DNA of 64,000 nt from NCBI RefSeq assembly GCF_016598535.1, contig NZ_CP066779.1:1426001-1490000 (forward strand). The letters are read 5' to 3'. Source of the stretch: Rhodococcus sp. P-2. Its GTDB lineage: Bacteria > Actinomycetota > Actinomycetes > Mycobacteriales > Mycobacteriaceae. Both the position numbers and the translations under genes were made by a program. The notes beneath the pieces were generated by a model, which saw only the letters and a program-made list of their open reading frames with translations, had not been told where the DNA came from and did no database searches. This document shows positions 47,565-57,775 of the stretch, one piece after another (position 1 is the stretch's first letter; every line of letters starts with the position of its first letter).

Positions 47565-49872
47565 GTCGGCCTGCTGTCGCCAGCGCCACTGCCTGGACAG
47601 ACATGACTGCGCCGGCAGCACGCCCCTGCACAGTCCGCACCCCCGCAGCCGCAACGGCCTTCAGTTGCTCCTCGCTGTCCACCCCCGAGACAACGACCTC
47701 CATTCCCAGTGCGTCGACCAGATCCACGAGCGCTTCGAGGATCGGCCGCCCGCCGGGCGCCGCACCGGAGATGGAGCGTTCGATGCGCACTCGCGTGAAC
47801 GGAAGGCCGGACAGTGATGCAAGGGAAGAGAATCCGGCTCCGAACTCGTCGACCGTCAGCGATACTCCCATCTCCGCGATGGCATGCAACGCGGCTCTGG
47901 ACTGGTCGGTAATGGCAGAGGACTCGTCGAGTTGGAGCTCGAACTGCCCTGCCCTGGCATCTGATCGACGAAGCGAGTCGCCGATCGCCTCGATGAACGC
48001 CTCCGATTCGAGCTGACGCGTCGACACCGCGACGGCTACCCGTACGTGATCAGGAAGTTGCGCCGCCGCCGCACAGGCCAGCTTGAACACCGTCGTCCCG
48101 AGCGAGTACGCCAAACCGGTGTCGTCTGCGACGCTCATGAATTCGGCGGACGTGACGGCGCCGAGCCGGACGTTGTGCCAGACCACGTGAACCTCCACCG
48201 CCACTATCTCGCGGGAGACCACGTCGATCCTGGGTAGCAACTCGAGTTCGAGGTCCTTCTCCGCGACGGTGTTTCCCAGATCTTCGAGCAGACGGGCCCG
48301 CCGATCCGCCACGGACTTCATCGAGTCTCGATACTCACGTACGGCCCCGCGCCCGGATTCCTTTGCCGCGAACAAGGCGAGATCCGCAGCGCCCATCATC
48401 TCGTCGGCGGACGACGGCAGCTCGTCAGGGAGGTAGTACCCGATGCTGCATCCGATCTCCAACCGCGTACCGGCCACTGTGATCGGCTCATGAAGGGTTT
48501 CGATGTAGCGGGCCAACAGTGCGCGCATGCGTGAGCTGTCGCCGCCATCGGTGAAGAGAATTGCGAACTCGTCTCCGCCCAAGCGCGCGAACAGCTGTGA
48601 CATTCCGCCGGCTTCGGACAGACGATCTGCGACCTCTCGCAGAACCGCGTCGCCGACCGTGTGCCCGAGTGTGTCGTTGACCGACTTGAAGTTGTCGAGG
48701 TCGAGCATCGCCAGCCCAAGACGGCTGTCCTGGGTGTGCGGATCACGTAGCAGCCTCTCGAGCTCGGTCCAGAAGCTGTGCCGGTTCGGCATTCCCGTGA
48801 GTGCGTCCACCCGACCCATCCGCACGATTTCGTCGCTTTGCCGTTTGACTTCGGTGACGTCGGAACCCACCCCTCGCCAGACGAACTCATCGGGTGCGCG
48901 ACCAGGACGAGGCCGTCCGGATATCTGCCACCACCGGATTTCGCCGTGAACGCGGACCGGTACGAGCACGTCGACGAAAGCGGTCTTCGTGTGGCGGGCT
49001 TGCTGCAGCTCCATGAGCGCATCGATTCCGCCGGGGATCCGTAGAGTGCCCAGCTCCATGAACAGGTCTTGCCACGCCGTTCCTTGCAACTCGGTGGAGT
49101 CCAACCCCGCTTCGACTGCGAGCCGCGTCGGGATTCGGTTGAACTTGCCTTTCTGGTCCGTCTCCCACACGAAGTCCCCGGCATTGCCTTCGAAGTCTTC
49201 GAGAAGCATCTGCACCACAGAGCGCTCCGACGCTGCGCTCAGTTCAGCGCGATAGCGCGATTCCAGGTTTCCCGACACCACGATCGTCCCGCCGATCAGA
49301 GCCGCGCCGTAGGCGATCATTCCAATGAGAATTCGTTCGAACTCGGGTCCTGGCTGGAGCCAGAACGCCACGCCCAGGATCACGAGATTCGACAGCACCC
49401 AGGTGAGTCCGACGATCCGCAACATCGCGGTAGCCACGGCGCCGGCGCCGGTGATGGATGTGGTTACCGCTATCAGGATCAGATCGCCGGAATCGTCCAG
49501 GATCGGATACAGGACCAGGGCGAGCGAGGAATACAGGATCCCGACGACTGCGAATTCGACGGTGAGAAACGCGTACGACATCCGGTATGTCGGCGCGATC
49601 AGATCGAAGCGAATGGCGAGTCCGACACCCATGCCCACCAACCCGATCACCCCGGCGAGGATCGGCCACAGGCGTGGCAAGAGTCCGCTGTCCGGCGGGA
49701 TGACATACAGCGTCAACCCGAGCGTGACCACGAGGTGGACAGCTGCGGCCCACGGCAGAACACCGAAGGTGACGGCTATCTGTTCACGCGTCACGTCATC
49801 GCGTTGCGTGGGTGTCAGTCTTTCTCTTGGGCTTTCTCTGGGGCGGGATGGGAGACGAGACAGGATCGACAT
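47557..49872 (-). CDS. Membrane PAS-GGDEF protein with degenerate EAL domain
   Basis: 771 aa. About six membrane helices (35-215), PAS (FVWETDQKG), GGDEF intact (RLGGDEFAILF, no RxxD inhibitory site) and a C-terminal EAL-like domain whose active site is worn out. ExL reads EVH, NVS reads AVS, the metal Glu of EVTES reads Gln (LQLDES), DDFG reads DEFG, KID reads RIE and AEGVE reads VSGVD. So it should make c-di-GMP but not degrade it; the EAL remnant may be a sensor. ATG 49872 has GGAGG at good spacing. It overlaps its paralogue by eight bases. Confidence 0.88.
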   Translation of the reverse strand: MSILSRLPSRPRESPRERLTPTQRDDVTREQIAVTFGVLPWAAAVHLVVTLGLTLYVIPPDSGLLPRLWPILAGVIGLVGMGVGLAIRFDLIAPTYRMSYAFLTVEFAVVGILYSSLALVLYPILDDSGDLILIAVTTSITGAGAVATAMLRIVGLTWVLSNLVILGVAFWLQPGPEFERILIGMIAYGAALIGGTIVVSGNLESRYRAELSAASERSVVQMLLEDFEGNAGDFVWETDQKGKFNRIPTRLAVEAGLDSTELQGTAWQDLFMELGTLRIPGGIDALMELQQARHTKTAFVDVLVPVRVHGEIRWWQISGRPRPGRAPDEFVWRGVGSDVTEVKRQSDEIVRMGRVDALTGMPNRHSFWTELERLLRDPHTQDSRLGLAMLDLDNFKSVNDTLGHTVGDAVLREVADRLSEAGGMSQLFARLGGDEFAILFTDGGDSSRMRALLARYIETLHEPITVAGTRLEIGCSIGYYLPDELPSSADEMMGAADLALFAAKESGRGAVREYRDSMKSVADRRARLLEDLGNTVAEKDLELELLPRIDVVSREIVAVEVHVVWHNVRLGAVTSAEFMSVADDTGLAYSLGTTVFKLACAAAAQLPDHVRVAVAVSTRQLESEAFIEAIGDSLRRSDARAGQFELQLDESSAITDQSRAALHAIAEMGVSLTVDEFGAGFSSLASLSGLPFTRVRIERSISGAAPGGRPILEALVDLVDALGMEVVVSGVDSEEQLKAVAAAGVRTVQGRAAGAVMSVQAVALATAGRRG

Positions 49873-50168
49873 GACCACCTCCTGCTCCCGCGCCGTAATA
49901 CGAATTGGACGTATGGCTGAGCAATTGTCCCGTAACTGGTCCCTGCTGCGTCAAGCAGTACGTCCGACCTTGTTCGGGGGCAGATCTGCCTACAGACACA
50001 GTAATCAGCAAACTGCTGGTCCGCCCGATCTTGCTGCAGCGAGTTCGATGTCCGCGGGTTGAAATCAGACATGAGGGACAATGGCCGAAGATCGCCGATC
50101 ACGTCGGTGGAGATTCCTCGACGGGTAACACGATCGGACTCATTCGAGTTCAGACAAGGACTATCACG

Positions 50169-50846
50169 ATGGCAATCGACTACACCCGACGTTCCGGCGA
50201 GTCCACACCGTCGCAGGCACCGGTCAGCCTGAGCAAGATCACGCTCACCAAATCCGCGCCGACGGTCAACCTCGCGAAGGCTGGTGAACGACAAGGCAAT
50301 ATGCGCGTGAACCTCAACTGGTCGCAGGGAGCACCACCGAAGAAGACCGGATTCCTCGCCAAGCTCGCCGGCGCAGGCTCCGGAGCGGTCGACCTGGACC
50401 TCGGCTGCCTCTACGAACTTGCCGACGGGTCCAAGGGCGTGGTCCAGGCCTTGGGCAACAGTTTCGGTTCGCTGACTTCCCCTCCCTACATCTCCCTCGA
50501 CGGAGACGACCGCAGTGGCGCGAACACCGGCGGCGAGAACATGCACGTCAATCTCGGTGACCCCAGCGCTTTCCGCCGAATCCTCATCTTCGCGATGATT
50601 TACGACGGTGCCCCCAACTGGGCGGCCGTTGACGGCGTCGTCACCCTGTACCCCACCAACGGACCCGAGGTGGAAGTACGACTCGATTCGGCCAGCAACC
50701 AGGAACGGCTGTGCGCAATCGCTCTCATCCAGAGTTCAGGTCAGGGCGTGACGGTGACCCGTGAAGTGCAGTACATCAACGGCAGTCAGTCCGATCTCGA
50801 CCGTGCGTACAACTGGGGTATGAAATGGGCTGCCGGACGAAAGTAG
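50169..50846 (+). CDS. TerD-family (tellurium resistance/stress) protein
   Basis: 225 aa. The N-terminal ~45 residues are polar; the TerD domain follows, with VNLNWSQG, DLDLGCLYELADG, the acidic calcium-binding-type segment SLDGDDRSGANTGG, VNLGDP and the C-terminal YNWGMKWAAGRK. TerD proteins bind calcium and occur in stress or phage-defence-like ter systems; no terBC partners are near. ATG 50169 has AAGGA upstream. Divergent from the GGDEF operon across 296 bp. Confidence 0.88.
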   Translation: MAIDYTRRSGESTPSQAPVSLSKITLTKSAPTVNLAKAGERQGNMRVNLNWSQGAPPKKTGFLAKLAGAGSGAVDLDLGCLYELADGSKGVVQALGNSFGSLTSPPYISLDGDDRSGANTGGENMHVNLGDPSAFRRILIFAMIYDGAPNWAAVDGVVTLYPTNGPEVEVRLDSASNQERLCAIALIQSSGQGVTVTREVQYINGSQSDLDRAYNWGMKWAAGRK

Positions 50847-50917
50847 GTGTCGCGGGCGGGGTGTCCCCCATCCGAATGACAATGTCCGAATCGTCCACAA
50901 TGTCGCAAGTTACTGGA

Positions 50918-51050
50918 TAGTGTCGAGAAGTGGGGTCGGACATGAGGGGTCACGCTCGACACCGATAGTGGGTCGGTGACGCTATGTGCTTGGCGACGCC
51001 GACGTTCGACAGGAAAGGCCCTCGATTTCCCCCGAGATCGAGGGTCTTTT
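50918..51050 (+). ncRNA. Possible small RNA or long 3' UTR ending in a terminator
   Basis: TAGTGT (50918-50923) resembles a -10. Downstream lies CACCGA-N7-TCGGTG (about 50960-50978), and the stretch ends at a 13-bp terminator stem (51014-51026 with 51037-51050) followed by TTTT. A ~120-nt independent transcript is possible; equally it may be just the 3' UTR of the TerD gene. Confidence 0.3.
51014..51050 (+). terminator. Terminator 3' of the TerD gene
   Basis: AAAGGCCCTCGAT pairs with ATCGAGGGTCTTT (one G-T), with TTTT at the end. It lies 168 bases after the TerD stop. Confidence 0.85.
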
Positions 51051-51081
51051 CGTATCTTGCATCACTGTTCGTGCCATCTTA

Positions 51082-51101
51082 TTAGTTGATCGTTAAACTA
51101 A
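51082..51101 (+). promoter_or_regulatory. Operator-like inverted repeat over a -10 box
   Basis: TTAGTT-N8-AACTAA spans TAAACT (51093-51098), a plausible -10 for the 64-aa gene that starts at 51136. The pattern suits a MarR-type repressor; no regulator gene adjoins. Confidence 0.5.
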
Positions 51102-51135
51102 GCGTTCGTCCAACATGCACCGATGGAGAACGTGA

Positions 51136-51330
51136 ATGTCCACGAATTCAGATCGACGCCCACGCCTGCCTGTGAGAATCGCCTACCTCGCCGCAGGAGT
51201 TCTCTTTGTCGCCGCGATGCTCCTGCTGGCAAGCGTCGTGAACCCAGATCGGGATCGCGATTTCTCGATGAACCACGTCCCCACTGGGACGTCGACGACC
51301 GCCGTCGTCGCCACGTTCGACCTCGGCTAA
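51136..51330 (+). CDS. Small single-pass membrane protein
   Basis: 64 aa, not recognised. Basic N-terminus (STNSDRRPRLPVR), one helix (IAYLAAGVLFVAAMLLLASVV), then a ~30-residue polar outer tail. GGAG lies nine bases before ATG 51136, and a candidate operator and -10 lie upstream. A 64-codon gene with promoter, ribosome site and a downstream hairpin is credible although short. Confidence 0.65.
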   Translation: MSTNSDRRPRLPVRIAYLAAGVLFVAAMLLLASVVNPDRDRDFSMNHVPTGTSTTAVVATFDLG

Positions 51331-51659
51331 CGAAGGTACCGGTACGTAAGTGGCGCGCGTCACGAACTGTGGGTAGTTTCAACGCCGATGGTTCGCCGTA
51401 GGTCGGTATTGAGAGGGACGGCAAGCCACTGCCCTGCCTGGTTGCCCCACCCAAACAGGCAGGGCACCCCCGGTACTTCAAGCCTCAAGTAACTGTTACT
51501 CGGGAAAGACTTGTATCAAACCGGGACGAATCGTACATTTCATCCGGCAGTCGTCCTTCGTCCGACGCCTTCGCCGTCAATGTCGACGGAATTTCTCTGA
51601 ACACCACCACAGGTCGGTCACTTGTCGTGACCGAATTCGTCCTCTCGGAAGGCTCACCC
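51331..51659. other. Gene-free stretch with two inverted repeats
   Basis: TGCCCTGCCTG/CAGGCAGGGCA (51430-51466) is a perfect 11-bp stem and probable terminator of the 64-aa gene. TCGGTCAC-TTGTC-GTGACCGA (51614-51634) is a perfect 8-bp inverted repeat just before the 37-aa gene, either operator or leader hairpin. Nothing else protein-like is seen on either strand. Confidence 0.6.
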
Positions 51660-51773
51660 ATGTTCGATTTCTTCGGCGCAATCTCCGGCTTCTTCGGCCT
51701 ACTGTTCGGCACCGGCTCGTCGAGCGGGAGCTCGGGAGGAAGCAGCGACGCACCCGTCGCGCCGCCTACCTGA
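51660..51773 (+). CDS. 37-aa hydrophobic micropeptide with Gly/Ser tail
   Basis: ATG 51660 opens 37 codons: MFDFFGAISGFFGLLFGTG followed by a Ser/Gly run and DAPVAPPT. The Phe-rich front can form a short amphipathic membrane helix. GGAAGG sits at proper spacing upstream, and a strong terminator begins seven bases after the TGA. The complete cassette argues for a real gene that length cut-offs would skip. No family recognised; toxin-like or membrane-regulator roles are only possibilities. Confidence 0.6.
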   Translation: MFDFFGAISGFFGLLFGTGSSSGSSGGSSDAPVAPPT

Positions 51774-51779
51774 TCCACA

Positions 51780-51813
51780 AGCCTCACCCGGCGCCGATCC
51801 GTCGGGTGAGGCT
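51780..51813. terminator. Bidirectional terminator between micropeptide and zinc-ribbon genes
   Basis: AGCCTCACCCG / CGGGTGAGGCT, a perfect 11-bp stem with a 12-base loop. Confidence 0.8.
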
Positions 51814-51849
51814 CTCGCGAATCTCTTTGAAACACAACGCAACAGCACT

Positions 51850-52053
51850 TCAACTCCACCGACTTTTCTGCGGATCCACGCCGACACACTCTGGCGTCCG
51901 GACGGTTTCACCGCAGCGCCTGCAGTAATGGGTCCGATGCCCGCCATTCTCGGTCGAGGCACACCCGCACACCTCCCAGCCGACAAGGCAGGTGTTCGCC
52001 GTGAGTCGGTGTCCGTTCGGGCAGCGGTCCGGGGATCGCTCGGTCAACCGCAT
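51850..52053 (-). CDS. Small zinc-ribbon protein
   Basis: 67 aa from ATG 52053. The pattern C-PNGH-x-L, then LVGWEVCGCAS, GGHRTHYCRRCG and a final TPEC gives regularly spaced Cys/His pairs typical of small actinobacterial zinc-ribbon proteins of unknown role. The frame is open upstream to 52158 with other possible starts; the ribosome site is weak. Convergent with the micropeptide gene. Confidence 0.6.
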   Translation of the reverse strand: MRLTERSPDRCPNGHRLTANTCLVGWEVCGCASTENGGHRTHYCRRCGETVRTPECVGVDPQKSRWS

Positions 52054-52256
52054 CTTCACATTTTCGCACACATGTTCGACGCCTTGGTACTGCAAACGGA
52101 AAATTCGATTGCACCGCCCGCTTCCGGTCGGCCTGAGCGCAACTATCCCTTCCGTCACTTCGGTCTGCTTTAATACGAAGGCTTTGTCGGGGGTTTACCA
52201 ATGTCCGAAGTTGTCGAGTTTCTGCGAGCACACGCAGGCGAACACGGGGTTGAACT

Positions 52257-52943
52257 ATGGGTTTCTTCAAGAAGGCGGCTGTGACTGCTCTAGCGGTCGC
52301 TGCAGTCGGAGCATCAACAGGGATCGCATCAGCTGATCCGTCGACCGACGTGAACTACGAAGCGAAGATCGTCGACAAGTCGATCGTCACCACTATCGAC
52401 GCCGGGCTGTTCAAGGTGTCCGGCGACGGCAAGTCTGTCGTCTTGCAGGACAGCAAGGGAGCCGACCTTGTTTCCTTGCCTCTCGCATACAACCTCGGGG
52501 ATCTGCAGTTTCCCTTCGATCGCACGATCAGTGAAGACGGTAAGACCCTCACGCTGACCCCGATCACCGATTCGGCGAAGGCCACTCCTCGGCCCGAGAG
52601 TGCGCCTGCTGCAAAGGATTGGACGCCCGTCGCCTCACCCGAGGAGAATGATCGGGCGATTGCGCACTTCCAGAGCCAGCTCGGTCTCGGCACTCAGGTC
52701 GGCAGCCTGCTCGGCACCATCGTCGGCGCCGGAATCGGTTGCGCTGTCGGTGCTCCGCTGGGCTTGACCATCGTCGGCCTCCCCGTCGCTGCGGCACTGT
52801 GCCTGGGTGGTCTCGCAACGGGAGCCGGAATCGGCGGTGTCGCCGGAACGATCCTCGGCGGCGGCGGCGCGGCTGTCGTAGCCGGCATCGACCTCGTCAA
52901 CACACTGAACGCCCCTGCCGGAACGACGGTCTGGGCTCAGTAG
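52257..52943 (+). CDS. Secreted protein with C-terminal glycine-zipper helices
   Basis: 228 aa. A Sec signal peptide (MGFFKKAAVTALAVAAVGASTGIASAD, cleavage after ASA) precedes a beta-rich domain of ~90 residues (YEAKIVDKSIVTTIDAG onward). The C-terminal ~80 residues are two Gly/Ala-rich hydrophobic stretches (GSLLGTIVGAGIGCAVGAP; GGLATGAGIGGVAGTILGG) with GxxxG spacing that could insert into a membrane. Similar secreted proteins of unknown function are common in Rhodococcus and Nocardia, from memory. Confidence 0.75.
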   Translation: MGFFKKAAVTALAVAAVGASTGIASADPSTDVNYEAKIVDKSIVTTIDAGLFKVSGDGKSVVLQDSKGADLVSLPLAYNLGDLQFPFDRTISEDGKTLTLTPITDSAKATPRPESAPAAKDWTPVASPEENDRAIAHFQSQLGLGTQVGSLLGTIVGAGIGCAVGAPLGLTIVGLPVAAALCLGGLATGAGIGGVAGTILGGGGAAVVAGIDLVNTLNAPAGTTVWAQ

Positions 52944-52969
52944 CGACTGGAAGGTCAGTCGCTACGCGG

Positions 52970-53043
52970 TGCCCCCAGTCGGACTCGAACCGACACTTGA
53001 CGGATTTTAAGTCCGTTGCCTCTGCCAATTGGGCTATGGGGGC
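52970..53043 (-). tRNA. tRNA-Leu (anticodon UAA), short variable loop
   Basis: Minus-strand cloverleaf of 74 nt. Acceptor GCCCCCA/TGGGGGC, anticodon stem ACGGA/TCCGT around loop CTTAAAA (anticodon TAA), T arm GTCGG-TTCGAGT-CCGAC, discriminator A. CCA is not encoded (ACCG follows). The variable loop is only five bases (CAAGT), although bacterial leucine tRNAs are normally class II with a long arm. Confidence 0.93.
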
Positions 53044-53077
53044 CGTGCCGCACCCGACTGGTCGGGTGCGGCAGGGA

Positions 53078-54043
53078 TCAGACTATCGGGTGGGTCTGAG
53101 CTATCGACATCGCGATGCCGTCGAGGATGTCGTGTTCGCTGACAACCAGTTCGGTGATCCCGGCTTTGGCTTCGAACGTCTGAGCCAGCACCGTGGTGAT
53201 GATCGCTCCGCCACCGATGACGTCCACCCGCCCCGGATGCATCGGGCCGAAGGCGGCACGATCAACCCGAGGCATGGCGGTAAGACGCTCGCACACCTCG
53301 AAGAGTTGCTTGAACGGAATCCTCGACAGGTGCACCTTCTCGGCGTCGTACTCCGGAAGATCCTGCGCGATCGCGGCCAGAGTCGTCATGGTTCCAGCGA
53401 CACCCACCCACGTGTGCGCCTTCTCGACGGGGACGGCCTCGAACGCCTCGGCAAGCTTTGCAGTCGCAAAAGTCGTCGCCTCGGAAACCTGCTCTGCCGT
53501 AGGCGGATCCGACGGTAGGCACCGCTCAGTGACGCGCACACAGCCGATGTCGGTGGAGTACGCGGCCTGGACGCCCGACGCGTCGCCGAGGACAACTTCG
53601 GTGGATCCGCCGCCGAGATCGACCACCACGAAGGGGCCCTCGGACGGATCAAGTTCTCCCACAGCACCGCTGAACGATAGTCGCGCCTCTTCGTCGCCGG
53701 TGATCACCTCGGCTCCGGATCCGGGAATCACCGCACCGAGCACATCCCGCGTCATCGTGAAGAAGTCTTCGCGATTCGCAGCGTCGCGAGTAGCCGAGGT
53801 AGCGACCATCCGAACGGCGGTTGCTCCTGCGTCGGCGATCATCGACGCGTACTCGACCAGCGCGACCCGGGTGCGTTCGATGGCCTCGGGCGCGAATGTC
53901 CCTGTCGCATCAACGCCTTGACCCAGTCGCACGACGCGCATCTCGCGCCGGACATCCACCAGACGGCCGTCGGCGCCGACGTCGGCGATCAGCAGTCGAA
54001 TGGAGTTGGTACCGCAATCGACTGCGGCAACACGGCGAGTCAC
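53078..54043 (-). CDS. ppx: Exopolyphosphatase/guanosine pentaphosphatase (Ppx/GppA family)
   Basis: 321 aa, short two-domain form like Rv1026. ASKHA-fold motifs: VAAVDCGTNSIRLLIAD, a GDEEARLSFSGA segment and VVDLGGGSTEVV. It removes terminal phosphate from polyphosphate and possibly pppGpp; the short form lacks the HD-type C-terminal domain. GTG 54043 overlaps the DUF501 stop by four bases. It is the last gene of the divIC-DUF501-ppx operon. Confidence 0.93.
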   Translation of the reverse strand: MTRRVAAVDCGTNSIRLLIADVGADGRLVDVRREMRVVRLGQGVDATGTFAPEAIERTRVALVEYASMIADAGATAVRMVATSATRDAANREDFFTMTRDVLGAVIPGSGAEVITGDEEARLSFSGAVGELDPSEGPFVVVDLGGGSTEVVLGDASGVQAAYSTDIGCVRVTERCLPSDPPTAEQVSEATTFATAKLAEAFEAVPVEKAHTWVGVAGTMTTLAAIAQDLPEYDAEKVHLSRIPFKQLFEVCERLTAMPRVDRAAFGPMHPGRVDVIGGGAIITTVLAQTFEAKAGITELVVSEHDILDGIAMSIAQTHPIV

Positions 54044-54585
54044 CGGTCGGCGGTGTCGGCATCGTCGATGCCAGGCCAGTCCGCGGGAATTGCAGTACCG
54101 CGGAGCTTCCCGTGGCCTGCCAAGGCAACGGACTCGTCACCGAGCGGATTCACGCCGGGACCCTTGGCAAGCGAATGCGCCATGAGCACGTGCAGGCACT
54201 TGACCCGATCCGGCATCCCACCACCGGCAAAGTCGGTTCCGAGAGATTCGATCGCGTCCCGCTCGGCGAGGTACGACTCGTACGCCCGGCGGTAGGCCGC
54301 GGCAAGTTCGGGATCCTGGGTCAGACGTTCGGTCATCTCACGCATGACGCCGGCGGATTCCTGACGGCTCGCTTCGGCAGTCAGTCGCGGGTCGGTGAGG
54401 TAGTACAGCGTCGGGAACGGTGTTCCGTCCGGAAGCTTGGGGGCGGTCTTGACCACGCCGGGCTGACCGTCCGGGCTGCGGTACGCGATCTCGATCACTC
54501 CGCGTGGCTCACGGCCCAATTGAGCGGCAACGGCGTCGAGGTCCGCTTGTGAAACCTGTGGGGAATTTTCGGACGTGTTGCTCAC
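54040..54585 (-). CDS. DUF501 family protein
   Basis: 181 aa from GTG 54585, which overlaps the upstream stop. LGREPRGVIEIAYR, PFPTLYYLTDPRLT and VKCLHVLMAHSLAKGPGVNPLGDE are DUF501 hallmarks. Function unknown; the gene is nearly always between a DivIC-like gene and ppx in actinobacteria. Confidence 0.93.
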   Translation of the reverse strand: MSNTSENSPQVSQADLDAVAAQLGREPRGVIEIAYRSPDGQPGVVKTAPKLPDGTPFPTLYYLTDPRLTAEASRQESAGVMREMTERLTQDPELAAAYRRAYESYLAERDAIESLGTDFAGGGMPDRVKCLHVLMAHSLAKGPGVNPLGDESVALAGHGKLRGTAIPADWPGIDDADTADR

Positions 54586-55307
54586 CCGGTGGGTACTCCT
54601 TGTTCTTCTGGCTCGATCGGCGCCAACGGCATCGGAGCCGGTGTCGTCGTCTCGGGAACCACTGGCGGTTCCGAAATCGTCTGCCACAGATCGCGATACC
54701 ACGGACCTGTCAGCGGTGTTTCCTTTTCCTGCTTCTTCTCGGGTTCCTTGTAGTCGCCGGGAAGCTGAACCTGAAACGGGGTCTCGCCCGGTTTGACGTA
54801 CCGAAGGCGTTCTCGTGCAAGAGCTTCGATGTACGCAGGGTCGTCGAAGCGAGCGTTCTGGCCTTGCAGCTTTCGCAGTTCTTCCTCGAGCACCTGGCGC
54901 TCGGCGGCCACCTGCGCGGCATCGGAACGCTGGCTGATGTAGGTGCGCAGCGGTACTGCCAGTGTCAGCGCCAGCATGAGGACAACCATCGCGAGCACAA
55001 CGGCCCGACTGGTGGACAAGCCGAAAATGGTGTTGTCCGACTTCGGAAGCCGAGACCAGAACTTGTTGGTTCCGCTCTTCCCCCGAGCCGACTTGGACCC
55101 GCGCGCCGACGACTTCTCGGCGGAAACCCCCGGTTGCGCGGGGTCTGACACCGAGGAATCGACCGCTGCCGGGTCTACCGAAGGTTCCGACACGCGTGGG
55201 CGTCGGGCGCTGTCCCGACGCGCACGCGACGGTGTGTCCCCACGACGGGAACCACGACCCCCCGGACTTCCGCCGGGGGATCGTGGTTTACCGCGCTGTG
55301 CAGACAC
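54582..55307 (-). CDS. Septum formation initiator (DivIC/FtsB-like) protein
   Basis: 241 aa. A ~100-residue basic, Ser/Arg/Pro-rich cytoplasmic N-terminus, one membrane helix (AVVLAMVVLMLALTLAVPL), an extracytoplasmic coiled coil (AERQVLEEELRKLQGQ) and the conserved EALARERLRYVKPGE end motif. The Pro-rich tail is variable. Expected to join FtsL/FtsQ at the division septum. First gene of a three-gene coupled operon downstream of eno. Confidence 0.92.
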   Translation of the reverse strand: MSAQRGKPRSPGGSPGGRGSRRGDTPSRARRDSARRPRVSEPSVDPAAVDSSVSDPAQPGVSAEKSSARGSKSARGKSGTNKFWSRLPKSDNTIFGLSTSRAVVLAMVVLMLALTLAVPLRTYISQRSDAAQVAAERQVLEEELRKLQGQNARFDDPAYIEALARERLRYVKPGETPFQVQLPGDYKEPEKKQEKETPLTGPWYRDLWQTISEPPVVPETTTPAPMPLAPIEPEEQGVPTG

Positions 55308-55327
55308 TACTGAATCTTAGATTTCCG

Positions 55328-57614
<2,287 letters not shown>

Positions 57615-57711
57615 ATGCGAGCGAACTACTCCCGAATCCGTTGGTAAAGAACAGCAAAAGTACAGGTCAGGGCATGGTTCACCACCGAATGTGGAGTATC
57701 TTCTTCTGAGT

Positions 57712-57730
57712 TAAGGCTGGCCTAGCCTCA
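57712..57730 (+). promoter_or_regulatory. IdeR/DtxR-type iron box upstream of efeUOB
   Basis: TAAGGCTGGCCTAGCCTCA agrees with the 19-bp DtxR/IdeR consensus (TTAGGTTAGGCTAACCTAA) at 13 positions by hand comparison and is itself quasi-palindromic. It lies 46 bases before the efeU start, predicting iron-dependent repression. Confidence 0.72.
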
Positions 57731-57775
57731 TTCGTTCGTCAGAAGCTGTTGCACTCACTCAGTCAGGAGTCGCCC

